Source: Hyphomicrobiales bacterium | GTDB lineage: Bacteria > Pseudomonadota > Alphaproteobacteria > Rhizobiales > Rhizobiaceae | Reading direction: 5' to 3' | DNA length: 54,043 nucleotides | NCBI GenBank assembly: GCA_900474095.1 | Contig: UCOA01000088.1 | Location: forward strand, 1-54,043 | Shown here: positions 8,808 to 18,250 of the stretch, in pieces | Position numbering within the stretch: the stretch's first letter is position 1 | How the letters are laid out: every line of letters starts with the position of its first letter | The notes under the pieces: generated by a model | Seen by the model: the letters and a program-made list of their open reading frames with translations, nothing else | Databases searched by the model: none | Told to the model about the DNA's origin: nothing | Position numbers and translations under genes: made by a program

Positions 8808-10808
8808 ATGACCACAGGCAATTTCACCGTCATCGAAAACCAATGGATCGTCCTTAAGGACGGCACGCGGATGGCCGCGCGCATCTGGATGCCGGAAGGC
8901 GCGGACCGGAACGCGGTGCCGGCGGTGTTCGAGTATCTGCCCTATCGCAAGGGTGACGGCACCAGCCCGCGCGACGAATCCACCTATCCGGTGTTCGCGG
9001 CGGCCGGCATTGCCGGCGTTCGTGTCGACATCCGCGGTTCGGGCGAATCCGATGGCGTCATCGACGGCGAATATACGCCGCGCGAGCTGGACGATGGTTG
9101 CGAACTGGTCGCCTGGATCGCAGCACAGCCCTGGTCGAACGGTAAGGTCGGCATGATGGGCATTTCATGGGGCGGCTTCAACTGCCTGCAGGTGGCAGCG
9201 CTTAAGCCGCCCGCGTTGAAAGCGGTGATTTCGATCGCCTCGACAGTCGATCGCTACAATGACGACATCCACTACAAGAACGGCACCCATCTTTCCGCGC
9301 AGCTTTCCTGGGCGGCGACCATGCTCGCCTACCAGTCCCGCTCGCCCGACCCGGCGCTGATCGGCGACATGTGGAGGCAGATGTGGCTGGAGCGCCTGGC
9401 GCTGGAGCCCTTCTTCATCGAGGAGTGGCTGGAGCACCAGCGCCGCGACGGTTTCTGGAAACACGGCTCGATCTGCGAAGATTTCGAGGGCTTCCCGGTA
9501 CCGGCCATGGTCATCGCCGGCTGGGCCGACGGCTACCGCAACACACCGATGAAGGCCGCTGAAGGTCTCGGCGACCGGGTGAAGGCCCTGATCGGCCCCT
9601 GGGTGCACAAATATCCGCATTTCGCCTGGCCGAAACCGCGTGCGGATTTCCTCGGCGAAGCGATCGCCTGGTGGAATCGCTGGCTGCGCGACGAAGACAC
9701 CGGCGTGGAGGCTCTGCCGCAGATGCGCGCCTTCATTCTTGACGGCCCGAAGCCGGCGCTCCGCCGCAATGTCGAGCCGGGTTTCTGGATCGCCAAGGAT
9801 CAGTGGCAGCCGCCGGAAATGCAATGCTTCTATGTCGATCAGTTCGCAAGCCTGCAGGAGGGTATGCCGATCGCCGGCGCCCACGACCACGACGCCTATC
9901 TGAGATCGCCACTCGATACCGGCACCGCTGCCGGCGAATGGTTCACTCTGAAGCCGGACGCCGAAATGGCGGGCGACCAGCGGATCGACGATGCCGGCTC
10001 GCTGATCTTCGAGACGGCGCCGCTGCCCCACGCGGTCGACTATCTCGGCCAGCCAGTCCTCACCGTCGAACTCGCCTGTGACGGCGACTGGGCAAACCTG
10101 ATCGCTCGTCTCGTCGACATCCATCCGGACGGCACGGCAACTCGCGTCACCTTCGGCGTCCTCAACCTTGCCCACCGGGACGGTTACGCCGAGCCGAAGC
10201 CGATGGAGAAGGGCAAGAAGACGCAGATACGTCTGGTGCTCGATGCCTGCGGCTACCGCTTCGGCGCCGGCCACCGCATCCGCCTGTCGCTCTCGACATC
10301 CTATTGGCCGATGGTCCTGCCGCCCCCGTCCGATCCGGGCCTGACGCTCGACCTCGCCTCTCTTGGCCTTGCCCTGCCGAAACTCGGCGATCATCAGGCC
10401 ATCACCATGCCAGAGCCGGCAAATCCCGATCCGCTGCCGAAGTATATCGAGCACGCGGCGGGAAAGACCAGCCGCCGCGTCGAGCGCGATATGACGACGG
10501 GCAAGACGCATTATTATATTTTCGAGGACACCGGTCTTTTCGAACACCCGGATACCGGCTTTGCCACGCAGGATATTCGCAACGAGATCTGGACCATCGC
10601 TGCGGACGGTCCCCTGTCGATGACCGGCGTCTCGACCTGGACCTGCATTGCCAAACGCGAAAACTGGTCGGTCAAGACAGTTTCGGTCTCGCGCATTGGC
10701 TGCACGGCAACGGAATGGCTGACTTCGGCTTCGGTAACGGCCTTCGAAGGCGAGACGCAGATTTTTGAAAAGACCTTCGAGAAGCGCGTCCCCCGCGACT
10801 TCATGTAA
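8808..10808 (+). CDS. CocE/NonD-family (peptidase S15-type) hydrolase
   Basis: A 666-residue alpha/beta hydrolase of the X-Pro dipeptidyl-peptidase/cocaine-esterase superfamily. The N-terminal catalytic domain shows the nucleophile elbow GISWGG (Ser120), a likely acid in AGWADGYRN (Asp241) and a histidine in GPWVHKYPH (His267 or His271). The C-terminal half from about residue 330 is the jelly-roll domain of this family (RIRLSLSTSYWP region). No signal peptide is visible, so it is probably cytoplasmic. It lies downstream of the oligopeptide transporter and may hydrolyse the imported ester or amide, though the opposite-strand gene between them breaks the operon. The actual substrate (Xaa-Pro peptide, acyl ester or glutaryl amide) cannot be told from sequence. 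Confidence 0.85.
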   Translation: MTTGNFTVIENQWIVLKDGTRMAARIWMPEGADRNAVPAVFEYLPYRKGDGTSPRDESTYPVFAAAGIAGVRVDIRGSGESDGVIDGEYTPRELDDGCELVAWIAAQPWSNGKVGMMGISWGGFNCLQVAALKPPALKAVISIASTVDRYNDDIHYKNGTHLSAQLSWAATMLAYQSRSPDPALIGDMWRQMWLERLALEPFFIEEWLEHQRRDGFWKHGSICEDFEGFPVPAMVIAGWADGYRNTPMKAAEGLGDRVKALIGPWVHKYPHFAWPKPRADFLGEAIAWWNRWLRDEDTGVEALPQMRAFILDGPKPALRRNVEPGFWIAKDQWQPPEMQCFYVDQFASLQEGMPIAGAHDHDAYLRSPLDTGTAAGEWFTLKPDAEMAGDQRIDDAGSLIFETAPLPHAVDYLGQPVLTVELACDGDWANLIARLVDIHPDGTATRVTFGVLNLAHRDGYAEPKPMEKGKKTQIRLVLDACGYRFGAGHRIRLSLSTSYWPMVLPPPSDPGLTLDLASLGLALPKLGDHQAITMPEPANPDPLPKYIEHAAGKTSRRVERDMTTGKTHYYIFEDTGLFEHPDTGFATQDIRNEIWTIAADGPLSMTGVSTWTCIAKRENWSVKTVSVSRIGCTATEWLTSASVTAFEGETQIFEKTFEKRVPRDFM

Positions 10809-10994
10809 AGGATCAGGCTGGCTTCCATTCCGCCGGCCATCACACGAGCGTGTAGCGGTGCGGCCGACCTCTCACTTTGGCGTTACGCACGCATTTGCGA
10901 TTTGACCCGTGAAGGAGCGTCAGGCCACAGTTTGCTGACAACGCAAAGGCGCCGGACTCAGGCCGCCTTGCCTGCGATAGACAGGAGGAATGCC

Positions 10995-11735
10995 ATGCCG
11001 TCCATCAAAACACAAAGTGCCTTGCGAACGACCGGGCGCTCCCTCGCGCTCGGCCTTGGCGCGACCGCAATTGCCGCCGCGCTCTTCGCGATGTCGTCCA
11101 CCTTCAGCAATGCCGCCGAAGAGGCCGTTATCATTCCCCCTCCGACCATCGATGAAACGGCGAGCGCAACCACCGAAAAGGCCGTCTTCGCCGGCGGCTG
11201 CTTCTGGGGTGTGCAGGGTGTCTTCCAGCACGTGAAGGGCGTGAAGAACGCGGTCTCTGGCTATTCCGGCGGCACCAAGGAGACGGCCATCTACGAAACA
11301 GTCAGCAACGGCAATACGGGTCACGCAGAAACAGTCGAGATCACCTACAATCCGAGGGAGGTCACCTACGGTCAGTTGCTGCAGATCTTCTTCTCGGTGG
11401 CGCACAATCCAACGCAGTTGAACTTTCAGGGCCCTGACCACGGCACGCAATACCGCTCGGAAATCTTCACCACCAATGGCGAGCAGAAGAAGATTGCGCA
11501 AAGCTATATCACCCAACTCGACAAGGCGCAGGTTTTCGGCGAACCCGTGGTCACCAGGGTCTCGGATATGACCGCCTTCTATCCGGCAGAGGAATACCAT
11601 CAGGATTTCCTGACGCGCAATCCGACCTACCCATACATCGTCTACAACGATATGCCGAAGATCGAGAACCTGAAGGCGCTCTTCCCGACGAAATTCAGCC
11701 CCAAGCCGGTTCTGGTCCTCAAGGCCAAGGGTTAA
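10995..11735 (+). CDS. msrA: Peptide-methionine (S)-S-oxide reductase, exported
   Basis: A 246-residue MsrA, which reduces S-methionine sulfoxide in damaged proteins. The active-site motif GCFWG is present with catalytic Cys69, followed by the YSGG, GHAET and QYRS blocks typical of the family, and EEYHQ near the end. The first 40 residues form a signal peptide or membrane anchor (basic start, then an Ala/Leu-rich core ending SNAAEE), so the enzyme probably works in the periplasm, unlike the usual cytoplasmic MsrA. The chosen ATG has AGGAGGA about 6 nt upstream; in-frame positions further upstream lack a site. No msrB is adjacent. Confidence 0.92.
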   Translation: MPSIKTQSALRTTGRSLALGLGATAIAAALFAMSSTFSNAAEEAVIIPPPTIDETASATTEKAVFAGGCFWGVQGVFQHVKGVKNAVSGYSGGTKETAIYETVSNGNTGHAETVEITYNPREVTYGQLLQIFFSVAHNPTQLNFQGPDHGTQYRSEIFTTNGEQKKIAQSYITQLDKAQVFGEPVVTRVSDMTAFYPAEEYHQDFLTRNPTYPYIVYNDMPKIENLKALFPTKFSPKPVLVLKAKG

Positions 11736-11736
11736 T

Positions 11737-11781
11737 GCATGTCGCCCAAATGTGTGCAGCGGTTTTGCCGCGACGACATGC
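11737..11781. repeat. Palindromic intergenic repeat after msrA
   Basis: An inverted repeat with outer arms GCATGTCG/CGACATGC enclosing GTGTGCAGCGGTTTTGCCG lies between the convergent msrA and esterase genes. The core closely resembles a palindrome that I recall as abundant in Rhizobium and Sinorhizobium intergenic regions. It may also serve as a transcription stop for both genes. Family membership is from memory. Confidence 0.65.
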
Positions 11782-11794
11782 GTGAAATGAAGAT

Positions 11795-12712
11795 CTAAAG
11801 CGTTCCGAGGAGACCACGGACCCCGAGGCAAATCTGACGGAAACCATCCTGCGCGCCCTCGCTCATATAACGGGCGCGCATCCACGCATGGATCATCTGC
11901 GGCTCGTCGCGATAGGTCACATTCACGCCGGCGGCGATCAACCTCCCGGCGTAAAGAGCTGCATCGTCACGCAACGGATCGAAATGAGCCGATGTGATGT
12001 AAGCAGGCGGCAATCCGGAAAGGTCGGCGGCCTTCAGTGGATGGGCAAACGCGTCCTCCGCCGGAGCCTGCAAGACGTCCCGGTAATAGGCTACGTCGGC
12101 CGCCGACAGGCCCGGCGCCTCGGCCATCTCGGCATAGGAGCCCGACGTCAGGTCGCCACCGAGCCCCGGATAGATCAGCACCTGCCCGACAATACCGCCA
12201 ACGGCGTTCGCTTTCGCCTTCAGCGCGATCCCCGCCGCCAGATTGCCGCCGGCGCTATCGCCCACAACAACCAGCGGCCGGGCATCGGCAAGCAGTGAGA
12301 TCAGCACTTCGAAGCAATCCTCAAACGCCGCTGGCCAGACATGCTCCGGCGCCAGCCGATAGTCGACCGAGACCAGCTCGGCCCTCGCCGCATGGGCAAT
12401 CTCCGCGCAGATCGCGTCGTGGCTTTCCAGCGAACCGACGACAAAACCGCCTCCATGTGTGTAAAGAATCCGCGTCTGTGTGGCGATCTCCGCCGGCCGA
12501 TACCGGCGCACGGGAATACGGTCGCCGACCTTTTCATCCTGCCGCGTCAGTCCCTGCGGCAACGGTGCGTCAAATTCTGCGCAAAGCGCATCATACCATC
12601 GGCGCTGCTGCTCGATCGGCGCATCGACGGCATCGGCCGGATAAAATTCTTCGCAGCGTTTGTGGAAGGCGAGAATGCCGGGTTCAGTGGGGAAAAGGCG
12701 GTGCGTTGTCAT
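11795..12712 (-). CDS. Alpha/beta hydrolase of the hormone-sensitive-lipase family
   Basis: A 305-residue esterase/lipase. The family-defining oxyanion motif HGGGF is at residues 86-90, the nucleophile motif GDSAGG places Ser153, and the acid and histidine of the triad are probably Asp245 (SAHFDPL) and His275 (MIHAW). The block DYRLAPEHVWPAA is typical of bacterial HSL enzymes. No signal peptide is seen, so it should be cytoplasmic. It is convergent with msrA and stands alone on its strand. The natural ester is unknown; short-chain acyl esters are usual in the family. Confidence 0.88.
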   Translation of the reverse strand: MTTHRLFPTEPGILAFHKRCEEFYPADAVDAPIEQQRRWYDALCAEFDAPLPQGLTRQDEKVGDRIPVRRYRPAEIATQTRILYTHGGGFVVGSLESHDAICAEIAHAARAELVSVDYRLAPEHVWPAAFEDCFEVLISLLADARPLVVVGDSAGGNLAAGIALKAKANAVGGIVGQVLIYPGLGGDLTSGSYAEMAEAPGLSAADVAYYRDVLQAPAEDAFAHPLKAADLSGLPPAYITSAHFDPLRDDAALYAGRLIAAGVNVTYRDEPQMIHAWMRARYMSEGAQDGFRQICLGVRGLLGTL

Positions 12713-12855
12713 ATGTCCCGGTCCTGACTACTATCCGATGATACCTGGATTCTGGCAATTTCTGTCCCGAGGCCGACACCGTTGAAATTTTCCAACATCG
12801 AGACCACACGATGTTACGCAGTCGTGGTTAGTTTGTCTGCAAGGAGTAACGGTTC

Positions 12856-13032
12856 ATGCGCGCGGGCAAACCTTCTTCCGAACAACAACAGACCGTGACG
12901 GATGCGCGGCCGGCCGATGAAATCATTCGGCTGAAAATCCGCGAAGCGCTGGATGATCCCCGTCCGGACATTCCGGCAGCGGATGTCTTTGCACGCTTCC
13001 GCTCCCGCGATTTCGGGTGCCGATCACGTTGA
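12856..13032 (+). CDS. Small antitoxin-like ORF (orphan or degenerate)
   Basis: A 58-codon frame with AAGGAG 9 nt before its ATG. The segment REALDDPRPDIPAADVFARF resembles the C-terminal part of small type II antitoxins (ParD/RelB-like), which carry the toxin-binding helix. The DNA-binding N-terminal half expected for such antitoxins is short or missing, and the end (RDFGCRSR) looks unlike the family, as if a frameshift had occurred. No ParE/RelE-like toxin follows; the LysR gene begins 100 nt downstream. It is either a remnant of a toxin-antitoxin pair or an unrelated small protein. Confidence 0.4.
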   Translation: MRAGKPSSEQQQTVTDARPADEIIRLKIREALDDPRPDIPAADVFARFRSRDFGCRSR

Positions 13033-13131
13033 TGATGAACGCAGAACTCGGCTTTCTCCCGCGCATCCCCGGCGAATGTGTTCACCCCCATCCACCTTGC
13101 CATTCCCCCCTCTGCCCGTGTTAGCTAGGCA

Positions 13132-14043
13132 ATGGCCTTCACCCTCCGTCAGCTCCAGTATTTTGTCGCCGTCGCCGAACAGGGCTCCATTACCCGGGCG
13201 GCGCAGAACCTGTCGATCTCGCAATCTTCGATCACTGAAGCGATCAAGGAATTGGAGACGGACCTGGGTGTCGAGCTGTTTGAACGGCATCCGCGCGGGC
13301 TGCATATCACCCATAACGGTCACCAGTTCCTCCGTCATGCGACCAAGATTCTTGCCGGCGTATCGGATGCCCGCCGCTCGTTTTCACAGGAGCGGACTGA
13401 GCGCACCGGCGGCAAGCTCAATCTTGGCGTCACCTCGCTCGTGGCCGGTTACGTCCTCTCCGATCTCCTTGCCCGTTATCGCCGCGCCTGCCCGGAGGTC
13501 GAGGTGAGTGCCATTGAAGACAATGGCTCCTATCTCGAGCATCTGCTGGTCGGCGGCGAGCTTGATGTCGCGGTCATGGTCATCTCCAACCTGCGCGACC
13601 GCATGGCGCTGCAGGCAGAAATCATCGAGACCTCACCTTACCGTCTCTGGCTGCCGCTCGGCCATCCGCTGGTCGCGGCGGATATCATCTCCGTTGCCGA
13701 TATCGCCAAGGAGCCGTTGATCATGCTGACAGTCGACGAAATCGAGGAGAACACCGGCAAGCTCCTGACCGCGCTCGGCGCGCGCCCGCATGTCGCCTTC
13801 CGCACCCGCTCGGTCGAGGCCGTGCGCAGCCTCGTTGCCACCGGCGCCGGCATCGCGCTCTTGCCCGATCTGGTCTACCGGCCCTGGTCGCTGGAAGGCG
13901 ACCGGATCGAAAGCCGGGACGTTTCCGGTGCCCTGCCCGTAGTGCAGGTCGGCATGGTATGGCGCAAGGGCTCAGGGTTGCCGCAATCGGCAAAAGACTT
14001 CATCGGGGTTGCGGAGGCCCTGCGCAGCGGCAGGTCCCGGTAA
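13132..14043 (+). CDS. LysR-family transcriptional regulator
   Basis: A 303-residue LysR regulator. The winged helix-turn-helix occupies about residues 1-60 (LRQLQYFVAVAEQGSITRAAQNLSIS... pattern) and a two-lobed co-inducer-binding domain fills the rest from about residue 90. It is transcribed in the same direction as the polyamine-type transporter operon, whose first start is 131 nt downstream, rather than divergently. It is a candidate regulator of that operon through binding in the intervening region, but no clear T-N11-A operator was identified. The ligand could be putrescine or a derivative (inference only). Confidence 0.88.
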   Translation: MAFTLRQLQYFVAVAEQGSITRAAQNLSISQSSITEAIKELETDLGVELFERHPRGLHITHNGHQFLRHATKILAGVSDARRSFSQERTERTGGKLNLGVTSLVAGYVLSDLLARYRRACPEVEVSAIEDNGSYLEHLLVGGELDVAVMVISNLRDRMALQAEIIETSPYRLWLPLGHPLVAADIISVADIAKEPLIMLTVDEIEENTGKLLTALGARPHVAFRTRSVEAVRSLVATGAGIALLPDLVYRPWSLEGDRIESRDVSGALPVVQVGMVWRKGSGLPQSAKDFIGVAEALRSGRSR

Positions 14044-14174
14044 ATTCGATCGATATCGGGAAAACCGATAGCAACATTCTGATTAATGAATTTGCGAAAG
14101 CGGCGAAATAGAGGCACCTTTTATTCCGGGAACAAAAGACCGTGAAATACGGATACAAAACCGGGAGACTGAAG

Positions 14175-15335
14175 ATGAAGCAGATTTTGAAATCCTGCAC
14201 CGCGCTCACCCTTTCGCTCGCTTTCGCCACCCATGCTTTTGCTCAGGAACCGCTCAAGGAACTCGGCAAGGGTGAAGGCGAATTGTCGATCGTCGCCTGG
14301 GCCGGCTATATCGAGCGCGGCGAGACCGACAAAGCCTATGACTGGGTCAGCAGCTTCGAAAAGGACACCGGCTGCAAGGTCAGCGTCAAGACGGCGGCGA
14401 CCTCGGACGAAATGGTCGCGCTGATGAACGAAGGCGGCTTCGACCTCGTCACCGCCTCAGGTGATGCGTCGCTACGGCTGGTTGCCGGCAAGCGCGTCCA
14501 GCCGATCAATACCGCCCTGATCCCGAGTTGGTCGACCATCGACGAGCGTCTTCAGAACGCGCCCTGGCATACGGTCAACGGCACCCACTACGGCACACCC
14601 TATGTCTGGGGCCCGAACGTCCTGATGTACAACACCGAGGCTTTCAAGGGCGAAGCACCGAAAAGCTGGAAGGTCGTATTCGAAGAGATGACATTGCCGG
14701 ACGGCAAGTCCAACAAGGGCCGCATCCAGGCCTATGACGGTCCGATCCATGTGGCGGACGCGGCCAACTACCTGATGTTCCACAAGAAAGAACTCGGCAT
14801 CAAGGACCCCTACGAACTCAACGAAGACCAGTACAAGGCAGCCCTTGACGTTCTGCGCGTCCAGCGCACGCTGGCCGGCCGTTACTGGCACGACGCGATG
14901 ATCCAGATTGACGACTTCAAGAATGAAGGCGTCGTCGCGTCCGGCTCGTGGCCGTTCCAGGTCAACCTGCTGAAGGCCGAAAAGCTGCCGATCGCCTCGG
15001 TCTTCCCGGAAGAAGGGGCAACCGGCTGGGCTGATACCACCATGCTGCATGCCGAAAGCACGCACCCGAATTGCGCCTATATGTGGATGGAACACTCGCT
15101 GTCACCAAAAGTTCAGGGCGACGTTTCAGCCTGGTTCGGCACCGTTCCCTCGGTTCCGGCTGCCTGCAAGGGCAACGAACTGCTGACCGACGAAGGGTGC
15201 GCCGCCAACGGCTACAACGACTTCGAGAAGATCAAGTTCTGGAAGACGCCGGTTTCCAAATGCCAGAGCCAGAGCGAGTGCGTGCCCTATCATCGCTGGG
15301 TATCGGACTACATCGGCGTCATCGGCGGCCGGTAA
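14175..15335 (+). CDS. Polyamine-type ABC transporter substrate-binding protein (PotD/PotF family)
   Basis: A 386-residue periplasmic binding protein with a Sec signal peptide (MKQILKS, core, cleavage after THAFA). The mature protein begins with the PotD-family pattern LSIVAWAGYIERG, followed by KVSVKTAATSDEMVALM and YGTPYVWGPNVLMYN, which are typical of spermidine/putrescine-binding proteins. The ATG at 14175 has GGGAGA about 6 nt upstream; an earlier in-frame ATG at 14142 would spoil the signal peptide. It opens an operon that ends in patD, which makes putrescine or a related diamine the most likely ligand. Cysteines near the C-terminus (PAACKG, DEGCAA, SKCQS, SECVP) may form disulfides. 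Confidence 0.9.
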   Translation: MKQILKSCTALTLSLAFATHAFAQEPLKELGKGEGELSIVAWAGYIERGETDKAYDWVSSFEKDTGCKVSVKTAATSDEMVALMNEGGFDLVTASGDASLRLVAGKRVQPINTALIPSWSTIDERLQNAPWHTVNGTHYGTPYVWGPNVLMYNTEAFKGEAPKSWKVVFEEMTLPDGKSNKGRIQAYDGPIHVADAANYLMFHKKELGIKDPYELNEDQYKAALDVLRVQRTLAGRYWHDAMIQIDDFKNEGVVASGSWPFQVNLLKAEKLPIASVFPEEGATGWADTTMLHAESTHPNCAYMWMEHSLSPKVQGDVSAWFGTVPSVPAACKGNELLTDEGCAANGYNDFEKIKFWKTPVSKCQSQSECVPYHRWVSDYIGVIGGR

Positions 15336-15356
15336 GAGAGTATAATCTACTGCAAT

Positions 15357-15469
15357 GCCCCTCACCCCAACCCTCTCCCCGTGAACGGGGAGAGGGGATG
15401 ACGGAGGCTGCCGCTTGCCCCTTCGCCCCGTTTACGGGGAGAAGGTGGCCGACAGGCCGGATGAGGGGC
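15357..15469. repeat. RIME-like mosaic repeat, copy 1
   Basis: A 113-bp element bounded by GCCCCTCA/TGAGGGGC. Inside are two shorter palindromes, CTCCCCGTGAACGGGGAG and CCCCGTTTACGGGG, which would fold as strong hairpins in RNA. It starts 21 nt after the binding-protein stop and ends 26 nt before the ATPase start. The architecture matches the Rhizobium-specific intergenic mosaic elements known from rhizobia. Copies 2 and 3 are at 31602-31699 and 43352-43483. Confidence 0.85.
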
Positions 15470-15495
15470 ATCTCGCAAAAACATTCGGAGTCCCC

Positions 15496-16494
15496 ATGAC
15501 CGCCGCCGTCCTGTTCGAAAACGTCTCCCGCCATTTCGGCACCGTCAAGGCCGTCGATGCGGTCGACCTTGAAATTGCGGCCGGCGAGTTCTTCGCGATG
15601 CTCGGCCCGTCCGGTTCCGGCAAGACGACGTGCCTCAGGCTGATGGCCGGTTTCGAGCAGCCGACCGACGGCCATATCGAAATTTTCGGCGAGACAGCAG
15701 AGGGTGTTCCGCCCTATCGCCGCAGCGTCAATACCGTATTTCAGGACTATGCCCTCTTTCCGCACCTCTCCATTCTCGACAACGTCGCCTATGGCCTGAT
15801 GGTCAAGGGCATCGGCAGGCAGGAACGCCGCAAGGCAGCCGAAGACGCGCTCGCCATGGTCAAGCTGCCGGGTTACGGCCAGCGCAAGCCGGGTCAGCTC
15901 TCCGGCGGCCAGCGCCAGCGCGTCGCGCTCGCCCGAGCCCTCGTCAACAAGCCGAAAGTGCTTTTGCTCGACGAACCGCTCGGTGCGCTTGACCTCAAGC
16001 TGCGCGAGCAGATGCAGGAAGAGTTGAAGAGCCTGCAGAAATCGCTCGGTATCACCTTCGTCTTCGTCACCCACGATCAGGGCGAGGCCTTGTCGATGGC
16101 AGACCGGATCGCCGTGTTCAACGACGGCAAGATCCAGCAGCTCGGGACGCCGGAAGATATCTACCAGCGGCCGCAGACCCGCTTTGTCGCCGATTTCGTC
16201 GGCTCGTCCAACATCCTGTCCAGCGCCACCTGCGCGAGGCTCGGGGTACCCGCCGCAGCGGCAAGCCTGCGCCCGGAAGCGATTGCCATCGGCACGTCCT
16301 GGGCCGAGCAACTTACCCTGCCCGGCATTGTCACCGCCCGCAGCTTTCTTGGCGCGGTCAACCGCGTCAGCGTCGATTGCGACGGAGAAAAGATCATCGT
16401 CGCCAGTCCCGCCGCGATGCCGGTTCCCGATATCGGGGCGCAGGTGCAGCTCGCCTTCTCGCGCAATGACCTTCATCTGATGGAGGTTGCATGA
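15496..16494 (+). CDS. Polyamine-type ABC transporter ATPase (PotA/PotG family)
   Basis: A 332-residue ATPase. Visible motifs are Walker A GPSGSGKTT (near residue 37), Q-loop VFQDYALFPHL, signature LSGGQRQR (about residue 134), Walker B LLLDEPLGALD and the H-loop VTHDQGEA. A C-terminal TOBE-like regulatory domain follows from about residue 245, as in PotA. The ATG at 15496 is preceded by CGGAG; upstream in-frame codons read through the RIME-like repeat and are not credible. It couples by an ATGA overlap to the first permease. Confidence 0.9.
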   Translation: MTAAVLFENVSRHFGTVKAVDAVDLEIAAGEFFAMLGPSGSGKTTCLRLMAGFEQPTDGHIEIFGETAEGVPPYRRSVNTVFQDYALFPHLSILDNVAYGLMVKGIGRQERRKAAEDALAMVKLPGYGQRKPGQLSGGQRQRVALARALVNKPKVLLLDEPLGALDLKLREQMQEELKSLQKSLGITFVFVTHDQGEALSMADRIAVFNDGKIQQLGTPEDIYQRPQTRFVADFVGSSNILSSATCARLGVPAAAASLRPEAIAIGTSWAEQLTLPGIVTARSFLGAVNRVSVDCDGEKIIVASPAAMPVPDIGAQVQLAFSRNDLHLMEVA

Positions 16495-17441
16495 CGCTCG
16501 CCTCCACGCACACCGTCTTGCCGAACGGCCCTCGTCTGATCGGACGAATTTCGGACTTCTTGTGGAAGCATCCACATGTGCTGTTGGCCGTCCTGCTCGG
16601 TCCGCCCGTGCTCTGGCTCGGTGTCATCTATCTCGGATCGCTATTCGCCCTGCTCCTGCAGAGCTTCTTCTCGATCGACGATTTCTCTGGGCTGATCAAT
16701 TACGAGTTCACGCTTGCGACCTACAGGCAGCTGCTGTCGGACGCGAATTTCGACATCATCGTCCGCACGGTGCTGATGGCTGCCACGGTCACGCTGTTTT
16801 CGGCACTGATCGCCTTCCCGATCGCCTATTACGCGGCTCGTTATGCCAAGGGAAAATGGAAGGCCGTCTTCTATCTCGGCGTCATGCTGCCGCTCTGGTC
16901 GAGCTATCTCGTCAAGATCTACGCCTGGAAGCTGATCCTCGCCAAGGAAGGCATCCTCACGTGGGCCTTCACCAAGCTCAACCTGCTGTGGCTGCTTGAT
17001 GGCTGGCTCTCGCTCCCCATCATCGGCGGCAACTCGCTCTCGGTAAGCTACACCGGTACCTTCCTCGTCTTCGTCTATGTCTGGATGCCCTTCATGATCC
17101 TGCCGATCCAGGCGGCACTGGAGCGCGTGCCGGCCAACCTGATCGAGGCATCGTCAGACCTCGGCGGCAATCCGGGCCAGACGTTCCGCCACGTCCTCTT
17201 CCCACTCGCTCTGCCCGGCATCGTAGCCGGCTCGATCTTCACGTTTTCTCTGACATTGGGCGACTACATCATCCCGCAGATCGTCGGCTCTTCGCGCCTG
17301 TTCATCGGCCAGGCCGTCTATGCGCAGCAGGGTACGGCCGGCAACATCCCGCTCGCCGCCGCCTTCACCGTAGTCCCGATCGTCATCATGGGTCTCTATC
17401 TCTGGATGGCCAAACGCATGGGGGCCTTCGATGCGCTCTGA
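16491..17441 (+). CDS. Polyamine-type ABC permease, PotB/PotH family
   Basis: A 316-residue inner-membrane permease with about six membrane segments and the cytoplasmic EAA-type loop [20 protein letters not shown] (about residues 205-225) that docks on the ATPase. An N-terminal tail of roughly 35 residues precedes the first membrane segment. It overlaps the ATPase gene by 4 nt and the next permease by 11 nt, so assembly of the two permeases in equal amounts is expected. Confidence 0.9.
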   Translation: MTLASTHTVLPNGPRLIGRISDFLWKHPHVLLAVLLGPPVLWLGVIYLGSLFALLLQSFFSIDDFSGLINYEFTLATYRQLLSDANFDIIVRTVLMAATVTLFSALIAFPIAYYAARYAKGKWKAVFYLGVMLPLWSSYLVKIYAWKLILAKEGILTWAFTKLNLLWLLDGWLSLPIIGGNSLSVSYTGTFLVFVYVWMPFMILPIQAALERVPANLIEASSDLGGNPGQTFRHVLFPLALPGIVAGSIFTFSLTLGDYIIPQIVGSSRLFIGQAVYAQQGTAGNIPLAAAFTVVPIVIMGLYLWMAKRMGAFDAL

Positions 17442-18246
17442 CCGTTCCTCATCTGCACCGCTTGGCCTGAAGATCGCAGCGATCGGCGGGCTCGCCTTCC
17501 TGCACATCCCGATCCTCTTGATCTTTCTCTACGCCTTCACGACGGAGGAAAAGAGCTACCAGTTCCCGCCGCCGGGCCTGACGCTGCAATGGTTCGCGGT
17601 CACCTGGAACCGGCCGGATGTCTGGGCGGCGCTTGCCCTGTCCGTCAAGGTCGCAACGATCGCGACAGCAATTGCCCTCGTGCTCGGCACGCTCTGTGCC
17701 GCCGCCGTCAGCCAGACGCGCTTTTTCGGCCGCGAAACGATCTCGCTGCTCGTCATCCTGCCGATCGCCCTTCCCGGCATCATCACCGGCATCGCACTGC
17801 GCTCGGCCTTTTCGATGGCCGACATCCCCTTTTCATTCTGGACGATCGTGCTCGGCCACGCGACCTTCTGCATTGTCGTCGTCTACAACAACGCCGTCGC
17901 CCGCTTCCGCCGCGTTTCCGGTTCGCTGATCGAGGCCTCGATGGATCTCGGTGCAGACGGGTTCCAGACGTTCCGCCACGTCATCCTGCCGAACATCGGC
18001 ACGGCGCTTCTGGCCGGCGGCATGCTCGCCTTCGCACTGTCCTTCGACGAGGTCATCGTCACGACGTTTACCGGCGGCCAGCAGTCGACGTTGCCGATCT
18101 GGATGCTCGAAGAACTCATCCGCCCGCGCCAGCGCCCGGTCACCAATGTCGTCGCCATGGTGGTGATGCTGGTCACCTTCCTGCCGATCCTGGCGGCCTA
18201 TTACCTCACGCGCGACGGCGACCAGATCGCAGGCGCCGGCAAATAA
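17431..18246 (+). CDS. Polyamine-type ABC permease, PotC/PotI family
   Basis: A 271-residue second permease of the putrescine-type transporter. The pattern [14 protein letters not shown] at the first membrane segment and the EAA loop [20 protein letters not shown] are characteristic of PotC/PotI. It ends 72 nt before patD, with a palindromic element in the gap. It completes a binding protein-ATPase-permease-permease set. Confidence 0.9.
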   Translation: MRSDRSSSAPLGLKIAAIGGLAFLHIPILLIFLYAFTTEEKSYQFPPPGLTLQWFAVTWNRPDVWAALALSVKVATIATAIALVLGTLCAAAVSQTRFFGRETISLLVILPIALPGIITGIALRSAFSMADIPFSFWTIVLGHATFCIVVVYNNAVARFRRVSGSLIEASMDLGADGFQTFRHVILPNIGTALLAGGMLAFALSFDEVIVTTFTGGQQSTLPIWMLEELIRPRQRPVTNVVAMVVMLVTFLPILAAYYLTRDGDQIAGAGK

Positions 18247-18250
18247 TCAC

